A DNA stretch of 64,000 nucleotides from Methanolobus sp. (GCF_016278365.1 NZ_JADQBZ010000007.1:185818-249817), one strand, 5' to 3'. Shown: positions 16,735-25,223, counted from the stretch's first letter. Translations and numbers: made by a program. Notes: generated by a model from the sequence alone, not told the origin.

Positions 16735-17826
16735 TCACTTTGTATGACAGAGAGCAGGTTTGTTCAGGTCCCAGTAAGGATTCAATATCAATTTCAATTT
16801 TGATAGTTTTTCCTGGAACTCCTTTCTCGTGTTTATATGCCGGGATGCAAGCAGGTCTACCTGGTCAATACCATCTTTAATTGTCCTTCTGCCCATAAGT
16901 CCTTCAAGTACAACTGCTGACAACAAACCGATATCCTCATGATAACCTCCTTCCAGCAGGCAGACAACTTTCCACTGGCTGGCAAGAAGATTGATCATAT
17001 CATAATATCCATCGACAGTAAGATCAAGTTCTGATAAGGACTCTTTATGGTAGGCATCAAAACCACATTCCACGATAATAATTTCAGGATCGAATTTTCT
17101 CATTACCTTTTCGATGATGTCTTCAAAAAGTATGCCATACTCCCTATTCCCGGACCGGGGAGGCATTTCCATATTGATTGAAAGACCAAGCGCCGGACGG
17201 ACACCTATGTCTTTTATGAATCCTGTGTAAGGATAAACTTTCAAAGGGTCCTGATGGACGGAAATGCATAGCACCTCCGGGTCGGCAGAAAATATGCCGT
17301 ATGTGCCATCGGAAGCATGAGCATCTATATTCAGTATTGCTACTTTTTTGATTCCGAAGGCATGCCTCAGGAAATGAACCAGTATGGCTGAATTGTTAAA
17401 TATGCAGAATCCACCCGAGGTACATTTTCCTGAGTGATGTCCCGGAGGACGCACTAAGGCAAAAGAATGATCACATGAACCATTCGCCACTACTTCGCCT
17501 GCACGTAGCACAGCGCCTATTGACTGGAGAAGAACATCAAAGGAACCTTCACACAGGTAAGTGTCCTTTCCGAGATTCTTCCGGGATTGCTGGATACTTG
17601 CTGTTACACTGGCAACATATTCTTCCGTATGCACCCTCAGTATATCTTCTATAGTGGCAGGTTCAGACCTGAATAAATAACATCCTCCGTCATCCAGGTA
17701 CCTTCTCTCAGACAGGTATCTAAGTATCCGGTCCAGCCGGGATGGGTTCTCAGGACTGGGATATCCATTGAGCAGAGGATCATGCAGATGATGATTCTCA
17801 TTATGAGTAAGGCCGACGCGGACTAT
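16735..17826 (-). CDS. Histone-deacetylase-family hydrolase, short form; ATA start proposed
   Basis: A zinc amidohydrolase of the histone deacetylase/acetoin-utilisation superfamily. Visible catalytic residues: RPPGHHSG (the His pair), NIDAHASDGT (zinc Asp and His) and CGFDAYHKE (second zinc Asp), plus GGY near the end. The first normal start in frame is GTG at 17634, but this would remove conserved N-terminal sequence (VGLTHNENHHLHDP, then NPSRLDRILRYL). The frame stays open upstream to an ATA at 17826-17824, five bases after a perfect GAGGTG; the TAG stop of the upstream deacetylase overlaps it. I therefore propose ATA as start, giving 363 residues. Acetylated proteins or small molecules could be the substrate. 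Confidence 0.75.
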   Translation of the reverse strand: MVRVGLTHNENHHLHDPLLNGYPSPENPSRLDRILRYLSERRYLDDGGCYLFRSEPATIEDILRVHTEEYVASVTASIQQSRKNLGKDTYLCEGSFDVLLQSIGAVLRAGEVVANGSCDHSFALVRPPGHHSGKCTSGGFCIFNNSAILVHFLRHAFGIKKVAILNIDAHASDGTYGIFSADPEVLCISVHQDPLKVYPYTGFIKDIGVRPALGLSINMEMPPRSGNREYGILFEDIIEKVMRKFDPEIIIVECGFDAYHKESLSELDLTVDGYYDMINLLASQWKVVCLLEGGYHEDIGLLSAVVLEGLMGRRTIKDGIDQVDLLASRHINTRKEFQEKLSKLKLILNPYWDLNKPALCHTK

Positions 17827-19634
17827 ACTAACACCTCATGAAGCATCGGGATAACTTTTTTTACTTCGTTTACTTTGTTCATGGCATCTGCGAATATTTG
17901 CTTCTGCTGATTCTGCCTGAAACTTGAGACTTCAAGTGTATCATGCATCGGATTTGGCTTTCCTTCAAGAGCGTTTAACACACTGTGGCATAGCTGCCCG
18001 TTAAGATCGTGATATCCTCCTTCCATCAGGAGCACAAAATTACTACTATGAACAGACCTTACTTTGGAAGTCATTCCATGGAAACCTTCTGATGTCAGGT
18101 TCAATCCGACGTTCTTCTCTTTGTAATAAGCATCAAATCCACACGAACATATTATAAATCCCGGCGAGAAGCTTTCTATAAGCGGGAGCACGACCTCGTC
18201 AAAGGCGAACATATATTCCGCATCCCCTGAACCCGGCGGCATCTCAACATTGACAGAATATCCTTTACCTGCCTTTGATCCGGTTTCTTTGGTGAAACCC
18301 CTTCGAGGATAGAATCCGTGAGGATCACGGTGCAAGGATACTGTAAGCACAGTCGGGTCATCATAGAATATTTCCATGGTACCATCCCCTGCATGTGCAT
18401 CCCAGTCAAGTATCATTATTTTCTCTATGCCCTTTACTTCCTGCAGGTATCTGGCAAGAACAGCTGCATTGTTGAAAAGACAGAAACCACCATACCTGTT
18501 CCTTCCTGCATGGTGTCCTGGAGGCCTTGTCATGACAAAAGAGAAAGAGTACTGACCACCGGCAACCATATCGCCAGCTTTTACTGCAGCTCCTGCTGCC
18601 AGCTTTGCTATATCATAGGTATGAGGAGTGATATAGGTGCTATCACCAAGGAAACCGCCACCGTTTAAGGCATAATTGCTTACAAAACGTATATAAGAGT
18701 CATCATGTACCCGCAAGAGATCCTTCTCTGACGCCATCGGGAAATCATCTACCAGACTATATCGACTGCTTTGGAATATGTTGCTTTTCTCGAGATACCA
18801 CATTGCTTTTGTGATCCTGTCAGGAACTTCAAATGTCTTGATAGAAAGCACAGAAGGATTATGTGCAGTATGTTTTCCACTATACAGAAAAGCTATTTTG
18901 CCGGAAGAAACTGTTTTTATTGCAGCATCAGGCACATTGTCAGGAACATCACCTTTAGAATCTTTCTTTTTAGGAAAAGCTTTCTGTTTAACTTCCAGTG
19001 CAGCTTTGATATTTAAGAAGGAATCCTTTCTTGTTGCTTTGTTAATTGAAGGGGTTAGTTGACCGGGGGAATGAACTCCTTTATCTGCTGAAACAGGCAA
19101 AGGACTAACACTGGAATTAGCAATTATTACGGGAGTATCACTACTGTCCTTTATTTCCCCAGAAGGTACCGGCTCAACTGGCTTGTTGACAGATTTTTTC
19201 ACAACAGGGTCAAGAACTGTTGCAACTACCTGCTTTGGAACAGCCTTCAATGCTTCAGATACGATCTTTGAATAGATCAGGTCATCTTCATCCTTTACAG
19301 ATACACGATCATCCTCCTGAATAGCAATATCAACTGATTGGAATTCCACTTCCCTGAATGCATCTGAAAAAAGAGCATTTCCTGGAAGGGTAAGAGGCCC
19401 GTCGTCAGTTGCTGTTGCATCGTCAGGAATATTCTCAGAGATTTCCTGAGAAGGCTGCTTCACTTCTTCCAGAGTAACGGGGAGGTTATCAGGGTTATCA
19501 TCAGAAGTATCACTGGCAATACCGTCTTTAATCTCTTCCAGAAGTTTTGTAACTTCATGAGAAACATCAGAAAGGTTGGTGTCTTGAAGCTGATCGTTAA
19601 AGTAGGAAGACATTACGTCATTTAGCGCTTTCAT
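17823..19634 (-). CDS. Histone-deacetylase-family hydrolase with long acidic N-terminus
   Basis: A 603-residue protein. Residues 1-245 are acidic, low-complexity and probably disordered. Residues about 247-575 are a deacetylase domain with complete active-site motifs: RPPGHHAGRNR, LDWDAHAGDGTMEIF and CSCGFDAYYKE, plus the final EGGYHD. The ATG at 19634 has no ribosome binding site. In the same frame, an ATT at 19691 lies five bases after GGTG within GAGGTGAT, with an in-frame TGA before it, so translation may start 19 codons earlier. The TAG stop overlaps the proposed start of the second deacetylase. Two such enzymes in tandem beside GNAT genes suggest regulated protein deacetylation. Confidence 0.85.
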   Translation of the reverse strand: MKALNDVMSSYFNDQLQDTNLSDVSHEVTKLLEEIKDGIASDTSDDNPDNLPVTLEEVKQPSQEISENIPDDATATDDGPLTLPGNALFSDAFREVEFQSVDIAIQEDDRVSVKDEDDLIYSKIVSEALKAVPKQVVATVLDPVVKKSVNKPVEPVPSGEIKDSSDTPVIIANSSVSPLPVSADKGVHSPGQLTPSINKATRKDSFLNIKAALEVKQKAFPKKKDSKGDVPDNVPDAAIKTVSSGKIAFLYSGKHTAHNPSVLSIKTFEVPDRITKAMWYLEKSNIFQSSRYSLVDDFPMASEKDLLRVHDDSYIRFVSNYALNGGGFLGDSTYITPHTYDIAKLAAGAAVKAGDMVAGGQYSFSFVMTRPPGHHAGRNRYGGFCLFNNAAVLARYLQEVKGIEKIMILDWDAHAGDGTMEIFYDDPTVLTVSLHRDPHGFYPRRGFTKETGSKAGKGYSVNVEMPPGSGDAEYMFAFDEVVLPLIESFSPGFIICSCGFDAYYKEKNVGLNLTSEGFHGMTSKVRSVHSSNFVLLMEGGYHDLNGQLCHSVLNALEGKPNPMHDTLEVSSFRQNQQKQIFADAMNKVNEVKKVIPMLHEVLV

Positions 19635-19712
19635 GACATCGATATGCTCATTATCCTGCCTGCCTGCCTTTTCTTTTTGAGTTGCAGAAATGTTATCACC
19701 TCAAAAGTATGT

Positions 19713-20660
19713 TTACTGGACCTGGATCCATACCGGATCTAGCACACCCGTGTACCTGTTGCCCATATATTCAAAGACCACAGTGGGCTCTTCAACAGCT
19801 ACCCAGCCTGCAAGCTTTGGTTTCAGAACCCATGTTCTTTTTGCAGTTTCGCCTGGAGCTATACTGTCAAAGAAAAGATTTATACTTTCGATATCCACAG
19901 TGTTCCCAAACTTTGCTTTGATGGCAAAGTTCACATATGGCTGCTGCGCAAAATTCTTTACCCACACATCAACAGCCGTCTTATTTCCAACAGTGACCTG
20001 CTGGGCAGGTACGAGTCTGATATACTGGGCAAGGGTTTCTTTGGGCAGTAATGCAGCATTGGAAGTATCTACTGTCCGATTCTGGCCTTTCATCTTTTTC
20101 TTGTCCTTCTTATTCAGGTAAACACCTGAACCCAGCATCATGACCGATGCCACGAATATTATTCCGGAATTATCAGCGATATCATCTATGACCGTTCGTT
20201 GAACCTCTATATTGAGTGCTGCTGCTTCACCCATTTCAAGAGGCAGGAAAGAAACGCGGGTGATTATCCAGCCGACCTCAGAATTCTGAAGTTTGAAATA
20301 GATAGGAATAATAAAAGTGTTCTTCTCCTTCCCGGATATGTCCAGGCTGGCAACAACACATTCAGCTTCCACAAGCGCAAGGGAATCGGATATTTCCATA
20401 GAAGATATATTCGTCTCCTTGATACCCCCTGCCTGGATGTCCTTGTTCTTGAATATCATCGTGATGCTTGCAGGTGCAAGGAAATCTTTGCCACTATACA
20501 TACTAAAAGCTAAACCCGAATCATCTGCATTGACAGCATTCAAGAAATCCACAACTGTCGATTCGACCGACTCTTCAGAGGATTGACTAATGCAACCGCT
20601 TTGGAAGATGACAGATGCAAGGACAAGGATTAAAATGATATTAGATGACCTGTGTTTCAT
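19713..20660 (-). CDS. Membrane-anchored lipoprotein with CARDB-like domain
   Basis: A 315-residue secreted protein. The N-terminal signal ends in a lipobox-like FQSGC (Cys23), so it is probably a lipoprotein. Residues about 35-150 resemble an NTF2/DUF-type fold (VVDFLNAVNADDSGLAFSMYSG). A second hydrophobic segment near 168-186 (GIIFVASVMMLGSGVYL) is followed by KKDKKK, and residues about 205-315 form a beta-sandwich of CARDB type. The two ends therefore face different sides of the membrane unless the second segment is not inserted. It has a good GGTG site and ATG. It lies downstream of the EF-hand protein in the archaellin transcription direction. Confidence 0.65.
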   Translation of the reverse strand: MKHRSSNIILILVLASVIFQSGCISQSSEESVESTVVDFLNAVNADDSGLAFSMYSGKDFLAPASITMIFKNKDIQAGGIKETNISSMEISDSLALVEAECVVASLDISGKEKNTFIIPIYFKLQNSEVGWIITRVSFLPLEMGEAAALNIEVQRTVIDDIADNSGIIFVASVMMLGSGVYLNKKDKKKMKGQNRTVDTSNAALLPKETLAQYIRLVPAQQVTVGNKTAVDVWVKNFAQQPYVNFAIKAKFGNTVDIESINLFFDSIAPGETAKRTWVLKPKLAGWVAVEEPTVVFEYMGNRYTGVLDPVWIQVQ

Positions 20661-20710
20661 GTGAGCACCAAATGGATCGATAAAAATTATAGAGGTATTT
20701 TTATTGGAGA

Positions 20711-21442
20711 TTATTTATTTTTATTCTTTTTAATTATATATAACGCTATTGATGCGAGTATGATCTCAATCACTACAAGGAGAGGGAGAAAGAAACTGCC
20801 CTTATAGAATGGTTCTTTCTGAAAAGTTACATAGGCTGCATATTCGAACGCAGGCTTGTCCTCTATCACAAAAGACCGTATACCACTTACTCCTTCCAAC
20901 ACAACACGGCCACCGTGCACTGACTGGGATGTATTGTCAAGTCCATCATAAGAGACCACTTCCATGCCTTTGGGAAGAACGAACTCCATGTTATCAATAA
21001 GAGGGTGGCCGAGTACCCATACACCATGTACTCCTGCGGAGAGAACAGAGCTCATACTGTACTGTACTGTTGTTGTCACGCTCAAAGTGGAATTATCCAC
21101 CGGACCCTGTGCATTTACGAACTGAATATCGATAGAATCTATTGTCAGTGGAAGGGCACCATCATCAATCATGATATATTCCAGGAATTGCGCCCCGCCA
21201 TTTGACAAGTAACGTTCCCGGAAATCCTCGATTTCTAAGGTGTCAAGAGTGCCATTATCATCTGTATCGAGGTCTTCCCTGAAAGCCAGGGCATCCGCAT
21301 CGGTGTATGTCTCATTCACCGTAAATGTAATAGAACTCTCAAGCATTTCTATATGATTTGTAAACGAAGCTCCTGCTGAAGCATTTGAAACTAAGCAGCA
21401 GCAAAATATAATCAGGAGTAAACAGGTAGTGTTTTTGCTCAT
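20711..21442 (-). CDS. Secreted membrane protein with EF-hand motif
   Basis: A 243-residue protein with a signal peptide (residues 1-23), a canonical EF-hand loop DTDDNGTLDTLE at residues 59-70, a beta-rich extracellular domain, and one C-terminal helix (FFLPLLVVIEIILASIALYII) with a lysine-rich tail. It is probably anchored in the cytoplasmic membrane with the body outside, binding calcium. The ATG at 21442 follows GAGGGATGAT. It starts 33 bases after the last archaellin gene, so it may be co-transcribed with it; a weak hairpin lies between. No known archaellum component matches. Confidence 0.65.
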   Translation of the reverse strand: MSKNTTCLLLIIFCCCLVSNASAGASFTNHIEMLESSITFTVNETYTDADALAFREDLDTDDNGTLDTLEIEDFRERYLSNGGAQFLEYIMIDDGALPLTIDSIDIQFVNAQGPVDNSTLSVTTTVQYSMSSVLSAGVHGVWVLGHPLIDNMEFVLPKGMEVVSYDGLDNTSQSVHGGRVVLEGVSGIRSFVIEDKPAFEYAAYVTFQKEPFYKGSFFLPLLVVIEIILASIALYIIKKNKNK

Positions 21443-21469
21443 ATCATCCCTCTAAAAAGATAAGGACAG

Positions 21470-21491
21470 CCAGGCTCATGGATAGAGCTGG
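21470..21491 (-). terminator. Hairpin overlapping archaellin stop
   Basis: On the minus strand CCAGCTC pairs with GAGCCTGG, with one bulged C, across the archaellin stop codon; CTTATCTTTTT follows. It is weaker than the hairpins between the other archaellin genes but in the same position. It could reduce read-through into the EF-hand gene. Confidence 0.4.
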
Positions 21492-22261
21492 ACTGCTTCC
21501 CTTGTACCATAAGACGAAGGGGTTAAAAAGGTAGCCATCGTCGTTGCGCCCGATTCAGGCGTCAGTACTATCGTAACTGTTGTGCGCGGTCCAACGTCAA
21601 GATTGGAATCCCTCTGACCACCGGCAGTAGATATATCGCCAATGGTCGTATACGAAAGATCACTACCTGAGACAGTGGACACATATATAGTTGCAAGGTC
21701 CCCGGTATTCAGGATAGGATTTCCCTGGGTGAACGACGTATCATCGTCCCGGATCTTCTGTGCTGTAAAGAAATACCTTGCATTATGACCGGGAGTGGTC
21801 TGAGTAGATGTCAGCAGCTTTCCCAAATTCACAGATGCAGTAGCTGAGTCTGAGAAATCTGCCATCGCATACCCATGAGTCTTGTCATTGTTCGCATAGA
21901 GCAGATCGTTAGTGTTAGAACCATCGGAGATCGTAACTATCAGTTGGTTAAGGTCCACCGGGGCACTCCCTACATTCAGGCCAACCCGCATCTTCAGGAG
22001 AGAGACATTGCCAGCCATATCCGTAGCATTGTTCTTTGCCCGGACACCCTCAATGTTCTTGACGACCAGGTTAGATGAAACTTCCTGGGTTGCCTGCTTA
22101 CCAGTAGACTGGGCCTGCTGCTGGAGAATGCCGGATGTCTGTATAAGTACAGAAGCAGCGACCGCAGCGATAAGCACCATGGCAATGAAGATAATAAGCG
22201 TACCAATACCAACCTGAGCCTGCACATCAGCGAGCATCCCAGTCTTCATTTTAGTCTTCAT
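21476..22261 (-). CDS. arlB: Archaellin (fifth copy)
   Basis: Major filament subunit of the archaellum, 261 residues from ATG at 22261 (GTG at 22270 is alternative). The class III signal peptide is MKTKMKTGMLADVQA, then [36 protein letters not shown], the hydrophobic stalk helix that packs in the filament core. The expected cleavage is before QVGIG. This copy has VQA before the cut, where two others have TRA. The C-terminus ends VQLYP as in all paralogues. It is the second gene of a pair with the archaellin at 22320-23078, separated by a hairpin. Confidence 0.93.
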   Translation of the reverse strand: MKTKMKTGMLADVQAQVGIGTLIIFIAMVLIAAVAASVLIQTSGILQQQAQSTGKQATQEVSSNLVVKNIEGVRAKNNATDMAGNVSLLKMRVGLNVGSAPVDLNQLIVTISDGSNTNDLLYANNDKTHGYAMADFSDSATASVNLGKLLTSTQTTPGHNARYFFTAQKIRDDDTSFTQGNPILNTGDLATIYVSTVSGSDLSYTTIGDISTAGGQRDSNLDVGPRTTVTIVLTPESGATTMATFLTPSSYGTREAVQLYP

Positions 22262-22285
22262 GGAAACCACTTCCGAAAAATTGGG

Positions 22286-22310
22286 TGATGTGTAGATTAG
22301 CTACACATCA
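22286..22310 (-). terminator. Intercistronic hairpin between archaellins (attenuator)
   Basis: A perfect 10-bp stem with a 5-base loop (22286-22295 pairs with 22301-22310), starting nine bases after the stop of the upstream archaellin and followed on the minus strand by CCAATTTTT. The next archaellin starts 24 bases later. The geometry matches the hairpin at 26317-26339, although the sequence differs. Confidence 0.55.
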
Positions 22311-22319
22311 TTAGCTGCA

Positions 22320-23078
22320 TCACGGATACAGCTGTACATTTTCCTTAACGCCGTAAGAGGAAGGCGTTACAAACTCAGCAACAGTGGCTGCACCTGATTC
22401 AGGTGTCAGTACAATATTCACTAGAGTTCTTGGAACAAGGGTCAGTTCTGAGGATACAAGTGTTCCCGTAGTCGATCCTATAGCACCGAGGGTAGCTCCT
22501 GTGGATGATGTGGTTGAAATGTATACCACAATAAGATCACCAGTATTCATTACAGGATTTGCCTGTGAGAAAGAACCGTCCTCATCGCGTATCTTATCGA
22601 CTGTATAAAATTTACTAGGATTGGTACCCTCAGTTAACAATGCCGCCAAGTTTTCTGCAGATGTACCAGTAGATGAAAAATTGGTCATTACACCATAGGA
22701 TTTACCATTGCCTCCATAGACAAGATTATGTGCAATCGTGCCATCTGTGATGGAGATTACTACTTGATTCACGTCAACAGGAGAACTCCCCACGTTAAGA
22801 GCTACCTGAAGTTTGAGTAGGTCAATGGTCTCAGAGAGATTTGCCCCAGTTTTTGCACGTACACCTTCGATGTTCTTGACCATCAGGTTAGATGATACTT
22901 CCTGGGTTGACTGCTTACCGGTTGACTGGGCTTTCTGCTGTAGTATACCGGATGTCTGGATCAGCACGGCTGCCGCGACAGCCGCGACGAGTACCATGGC
23001 GATGAATATGATAAGAGTACCAATACCCACCTGGGCTCGCGTGTTGGTTTTCATTAAATGTGTTCTGTTTGCTTTCAT
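22320..23078 (-). CDS. arlB: Archaellin (fourth copy)
   Basis: Archaellin of 252 residues starting [15 protein letters not shown], then [36 protein letters not shown]. The prepilin-peptidase site is TRA before QVG. Start: ATG at 23078 with GGAGG six bases before; a TTG two codons earlier is less likely. The leader and first 37 codons (22966-23131) are identical to the archaellin at 26347-27108, while the remainder diverges, especially the surface-exposed outer domain. It is divergent from a 7-TM gene, with a shared A/T-rich promoter carrying the conserved element at 23151-23173. Confidence 0.94.
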   Translation of the reverse strand: MKANRTHLMKTNTRAQVGIGTLIIFIAMVLVAAVAAAVLIQTSGILQQKAQSTGKQSTQEVSSNLMVKNIEGVRAKTGANLSETIDLLKLQVALNVGSSPVDVNQVVISITDGTIAHNLVYGGNGKSYGVMTNFSSTGTSAENLAALLTEGTNPSKFYTVDKIRDEDGSFSQANPVMNTGDLIVVYISTTSSTGATLGAIGSTTGTLVSSELTLVPRTLVNIVLTPESGAATVAEFVTPSSYGVKENVQLYP

Positions 23079-23150
23079 GTACAATCCTCCTATTATCCAG
23101 ATATTATTGGATATGTAAATTATATATAATTCAAATATATATAATCATTG

Positions 23151-23173
23151 GTTGGAAATATCAAACTTCAAAC
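23151..23173 (-). promoter_or_regulatory. Conserved archaellin promoter element, copy 1
   Basis: On the minus strand: GTTTG, two bases, then GTTTGATATTTCCAAC. It sits just upstream of the TATA-rich stretch (about 73 bases before the archaellin ATG). Matching elements occur at 25311-25333 and 27183-27205, each upstream of an archaellin gene. It probably binds a transcription activator or strengthens TFB contact. Confidence 0.55.
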
Positions 23174-23239
23174 ACTATCTTTTTGTACTATTAGATTATT
23201 AATATATAATAATAAATAAAAATGAGGGATGAGGTCAAG

Positions 23240-24046
23240 ATGAGTACCGGGATACTGTTAAATGCAACCATATGTTTTGCAATAGCCTTATCTTCTTTTG
23301 CTTTTGCATGGGTGCTTGCACGCGATGGCAAGGAGCATAATGAAAAGAGTAAACCTGCACTCTGGTCTCTCATTGTCTTATGGATACTTGTCGGACTAAC
23401 CTACCTGCCTACAACAGTGAGGATGATAGCTGCATACATGGGAAATCAGCAACTCGACCTCTTTATGTATTATATTGCTGCAGTTCCCTTCTCTTTCGTT
23501 GCAGTGCCCTTGGTCTTCTTCATCCTGTATGTGATCATAGGTGACCAGAAAATAAGTGGCGTCATATCAGCCCTTTTTGTTCTGTTTGGTGCTGCTTACC
23601 TCGCGTTGTTCTTTTCCAGCGGGGTCATTGGCCCGACTATCACACCCCTGACATCCCTGTTCACTATCAACAGTGATATCGCAATAAACATCTACCTGAT
23701 AGGGCTCTTTGTAATACCCACTGCAATGATAATAGGATTATTGTTCCTTATCTTCCTCCAGCGTATGCCAAAGAGGCTGCGTTACAGGACAGCTTTACCG
23801 TTGGTAGCTATTTCCTTTGTCTTTGATTTCATGCTTACCGACATGATAACGCTCGATGATGCAATGCAGCTTGCCGCACGAATTTTTGTACTCATCGGCA
23901 CGGTACAGGCATTCCTCGCCTACTTCCCTCCACTGACCTTACAGGAAAAGCTAGGGATCCAAAAATATGAGTATAACCTGTACGAGAAGGAAGAGGATAC
24001 AGAATTCGACGAATATGATGAGGAAGAGGCTGATATCAATGTCTGA
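23240..24046 (+). CDS. Seven-transmembrane protein next to archaellin
   Basis: A 268-residue protein with seven clear hydrophobic helices (near residues 5-27, 40-62, 72-99, 108-130, 150-175, 186-206 and 213-233) and a strongly acidic C-terminal tail (EKEEDTEFDEYDEEEADI). I place the start at 23240 because GAGGTC lies just before it; ATG at 23222 is possible. A close paralogue lies at 27269-28069 with the same position beside an archaellin. No sensor or enzyme motif is recognisable; helix 2 has a conserved LTYLPT motif. Possibly a membrane receptor or anchor for motility. Its stop overlaps a winged-helix gene. Confidence 0.7.
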   Translation: MSTGILLNATICFAIALSSFAFAWVLARDGKEHNEKSKPALWSLIVLWILVGLTYLPTTVRMIAAYMGNQQLDLFMYYIAAVPFSFVAVPLVFFILYVIIGDQKISGVISALFVLFGAAYLALFFSSGVIGPTITPLTSLFTINSDIAINIYLIGLFVIPTAMIIGLLFLIFLQRMPKRLRYRTALPLVAISFVFDFMLTDMITLDDAMQLAARIFVLIGTVQAFLAYFPPLTLQEKLGIQKYEYNLYEKEEDTEFDEYDEEEADINV

Positions 24047-24401
24047 TGATATAGATGTCAGGCTTGAACAGCAAGTCGCTGAATTTTACCAGTCACTGGG
24101 TATACATCAGGGACCAGGGGATATCCAATACAGGCTCATACTGAAAGTCCTCAGTAAGAATGAGGGAAAGATAACAGAGTTCTCAGAGATACGCGAATAC
24201 ACTGATATGTTCGCAGATAAGGGAAGTATCGGTAGCAAGATGAAAACCATTTTCCAGCTTGAAGGCCTGGCAGAGAAAGTGAAAAGAGGCGGGTATACCA
24301 TCACTGACAAGGGAATTACCGCATCTAATTTCCTCAAGGATACGACAGCTTTCTACAAGAAGAACAAGAGAATGGGCGAGATAATAGAAAGAATGCCCTG
24401 A
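24039..24401 (+). CDS. Small winged-helix protein
   Basis: A 120-residue soluble protein. The winged-helix pattern spans residues about 25-95: YRLILKVLSKNEGKITEFSEIREYTD, then GSIGSKMKTIFQLEGLAEKVKRGGYTITDKG, where the GGYTITDKG wing is typical. The ATG at 24039 lies inside the end of the 7-TM gene (8-base overlap), so the two are coupled; GAGG at 24018-24028 could be the ribosome binding site. It may control archaellin transcription, given the neighbours on both sides. No counterpart accompanies the second 7-TM gene. Confidence 0.72.
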   Translation: MSDDIDVRLEQQVAEFYQSLGIHQGPGDIQYRLILKVLSKNEGKITEFSEIREYTDMFADKGSIGSKMKTIFQLEGLAEKVKRGGYTITDKGITASNFLKDTTAFYKKNKRMGEIIERMP

Positions 24402-24440
24402 TGCAAATATCATATTTACAAAAATAAGATTGTTGGCACC

Positions 24441-25223
24441 TTACGGATAAAGGTGCACGTTCTCTTTGGTGCCGTATGAAGAAGGAGTTACGAATTCTGC
24501 AATTGTAGCAGCACCGGCCTCAGGAGTCAACACAATATTCACTGTCACCCTTGGCCCGACAACCAGATCACTTCCCTTTAACTCCATAGTTGCCAAAGAG
24601 CCCAGTTTTGTGAAGGACATATCGGCAGGAGCAACTACAGAAACGAAAAAGGTGACCATGTCGCCCGTATTTATGATTGGTTTGTCCTGACTAAAAGAAC
24701 CATCTTCATCGCGAATCTTTTCTGCAGTGAAGAAGTACTTTGCATTGTCACCGGGAGATGCCTGCGTATCCGTCAGCAGTTTTTTCAAATGCACAGATGC
24801 GTTATTCGAAACTGAGAAACCTTTCATCACATACCCATGAGTTTTATCATTGTTGGCATATACCAGATTATTGGTAGTAGTACCATCTGTTATGGAAATG
24901 ACAACCTGATTCACATCTACAGGGGAACTGCCAACATTCAGGCCCGCAGTGAGCTTCAACAGGGATATATTGTCTGCCATGTCAGTAGCGCTGTTCTTTG
25001 CACGAACACCCTCAATACTCTTTATCATAATATTGGACGATACTTCCTGTATTGCCTGTTTACCTGTGGACTGGGCTTTCTGCTGCAGAATACCTGAAGT
25101 CTGTATGAGCACAGCAGCAGCGACTGCAGCAACCAGAACCATAGCAATGAAGATGATAAGAGTGCCGATGCCTACCTGAGCTTGTAGATTGTTTTTTATT
25201 AAGCAGGTTCGGTTTGCTTTCGT
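24441..25223 (-). CDS. arlB: Archaellin (third copy) without a normal start codon
   Basis: The reading frame is open and aligns codon for codon with other archaellins, including [36 protein letters not shown] and a C-terminal VHLYP. The two start positions used by its relatives are changed: ATG to ACG at 25223-25221 and ATG to ATA at 25199-25197. An in-frame TAA lies two codons before the ACG. The first ATG is at 25142, inside the membrane helix, and would lack the signal peptide. GGGGGA sits seven bases before the ACG. Either the gene is silenced or it starts at ACG (260 residues). The residues before the cut are LQA instead of TRA. Confidence 0.8.
   Translation of the reverse strand, partial: TKANRTCLIKNNLQAQVGIGTLIIFIAMVLVAAVAAAVLIQTSGILQQKAQSTGKQAIQEVSSNIMIKSIEGVRAKNSATDMADNISLLKLTAGLNVGSSPVDVNQVVISITDGTTTNNLVYANNDKTHGYVMKGFSVSNNASVHLKKLLTDTQASPGDNAKYFFTAEKIRDEDGSFSQDKPIINTGDMVTFFVSVVAPADMSFTKLGSLATMELKGSDLVVGPRVTVNIVLTPEAGAATIAEFVTPSSYGTKENVHLYP

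Noticed and set aside
17635..17826. A frameshift joining the two deacetylase genes
   Set aside because: The frames are each complete, separated by a clean TAG and a ribosome binding site; overlapping stop and start are a simpler explanation.
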